A stretch of 5,612 bases of DNA from Candidatus Woesearchaeota archaeon (GTDB taxonomy: Archaea > Nanobdellota > Nanobdellia > Woesearchaeales > DSVV01): assembly GCA_023267795.1 (NCBI GenBank), contig JAHFMP010000072.1, positions 1 to 5,612 of the forward strand, in the 5' to 3' direction. Shown here piece by piece: positions 5,326 through 5,612 of the stretch. The translations under genes were made by a program, and so were the position numbers. How positions within the stretch are numbered: the stretch's first letter is position 1; the number at the start of each line of letters is the position of its first letter. The notes under the pieces are model-generated. The model was not told where the DNA came from and made no database searches. It worked only from the letters and a program-made list of their open reading frames with translations.

Positions 5326-5350
5326 GAAAAATTTGAAATTTTAGCAAAAA
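5326..5350 (-). terminator. Possible T-rich terminator of cobO
   Basis: Just beyond the cobO stop, the minus strand has T5 runs (5346-5350 and 5326-5330), typical of archaeal intrinsic termination. An AT-only inverted repeat, AAAATTT-G-AAATTTT (5328-5342), overlaps them. The sequence is so AT-rich that this is only suggestive. Confidence 0.35.
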
Positions 5351-5354
5351 TGAA

Positions 5355-5367
5355 TTAATACTCAATT
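5355..5367. repeat. 13-bp direct repeat, right copy (contains cobO stop)
   Basis: TTAATACTCAATT here encodes the conserved end of CobO on the minus strand (GIEY and TAA, part). Because the CobO C-terminus is conserved, this copy is probably the original and the one at the nrdJ end the duplicate. Confidence 0.5.
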
Positions 5368-5612
5368 CCTCTTCTTGCTTTAATTCCTTTTTGCCAGGGA
5401 TTTTTGACTAAATGCAACTCAGAAACATAATCTGCATACTCATACAATTCTTTTGGGGCATCACGACCCGTCAATACTAATTCCACTTTGCCTTTGCTTT
5501 TGATAAGTTCGACAACTTCTTCTATTGGAATCAATTTTTTGTCTAGTACACAATTGATTTCATCCAGAATAACGAGATCATACTTTCCGCTTGCAATAAT
5601 TTCTTTTGCATG
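5355..5612 (-). CDS. cobO: Cob(I)yrinic acid a,c-diamide adenosyltransferase, C-terminal part
   Basis: The last 85 residues of a CobA/CobO/BtuR-family ATP:corrinoid adenosyltransferase are read on the minus strand and run off the right edge. The visible hallmarks are YDLVILDEINCVLD (the Walker B-like Asp-Glu strand), VELVLTGRDAPKELYEYADYV, and the family's closing motif KNPWQKGIKARRGIEY before the TAA at 5355-5357. The N-terminal P-loop lies outside the window. The enzyme transfers the adenosyl group of ATP to reduced corrinoid, giving the 5'-deoxyadenosyl-cobalamin form. That is the cofactor of the class II ribonucleotide reductase encoded convergently 0.7 kb away, so the two genes are functionally linked. 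Whether the organism makes corrinoids or only salvages them cannot be told here. The gene symbol follows family convention; btuR or cobA would be equally valid. Confidence 0.92.
   Translation of the reverse strand, partial: HAKEIIASGKYDLVILDEINCVLDKKLIPIEEVVELIKSKGKVELVLTGRDAPKELYEYADYVSELHLVKNPWQKGIKARRGIEY

Overview
The window looks like an AT-rich archaeal chromosome segment, plausibly from a small-genome lineage such as DPANN; the lineage is a guess. The support is promoter architecture. TATA-like boxes (TTTAAAT, TATATAAA, TTTATAAA) lie about 25-35 bp before several start codons, which leaves leaders of zero to a few tens of bases, and only one start has a classical Shine-Dalgarno sequence. 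The gene families are also ones common in archaea.

Layout, left to right. Positions 1-351 hold the 3' end of a CBS-domain protein whose last codons run through the first of two hairpin repeats of one family (289-342 and 347-403). Positions 496-1097 hold a toxin-first toxin-antitoxin operon: a DUF4258-like toxin overlapping by 4 bp an antitoxin with a YgiT/MqsA-type zinc finger and an AbrB-like tail. Positions 1098-1254 carry a TATA box and a long near-perfect palindrome in front of an unrecognised gene (1255-1952), whose reading frame appears broken by one base at an A6 run. A second unrecognised, charged, coiled-coil-like gene follows (1983-2606).

Positions 2658-4688 encode a class II (adenosylcobalamin-dependent) ribonucleotide reductase, NrdJ. 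It has an ATP cone, an unusual active-site string SACAE where NPCGE is usual, and no C-terminal cysteine tail. On the minus strand, 4698-5230 is a second toxin-antitoxin operon (ribbon-helix-helix-like antitoxin, then RelE-like toxin) with a striking triple CTATAG palindrome between TATA box and start codon. At the right edge (5355-5612, minus) is the 3' end of a CobO/BtuR-type corrinoid adenosyltransferase.

How the genes fit together: CobO makes adenosylcobalamin, the cofactor NrdJ needs, so the two convergent genes form a logical pair. The second toxin-antitoxin module sits between them, bounded by a 13-bp direct repeat (4685-4697 and 5355-5367) that contains the stop codons of nrdJ and cobO. 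The simplest reading is that nrdJ and cobO once ended tail to tail with overlapping stops and the module inserted there. This is inference from one sequence. No CRISPR array, rRNA, tRNA or transposase gene was seen.
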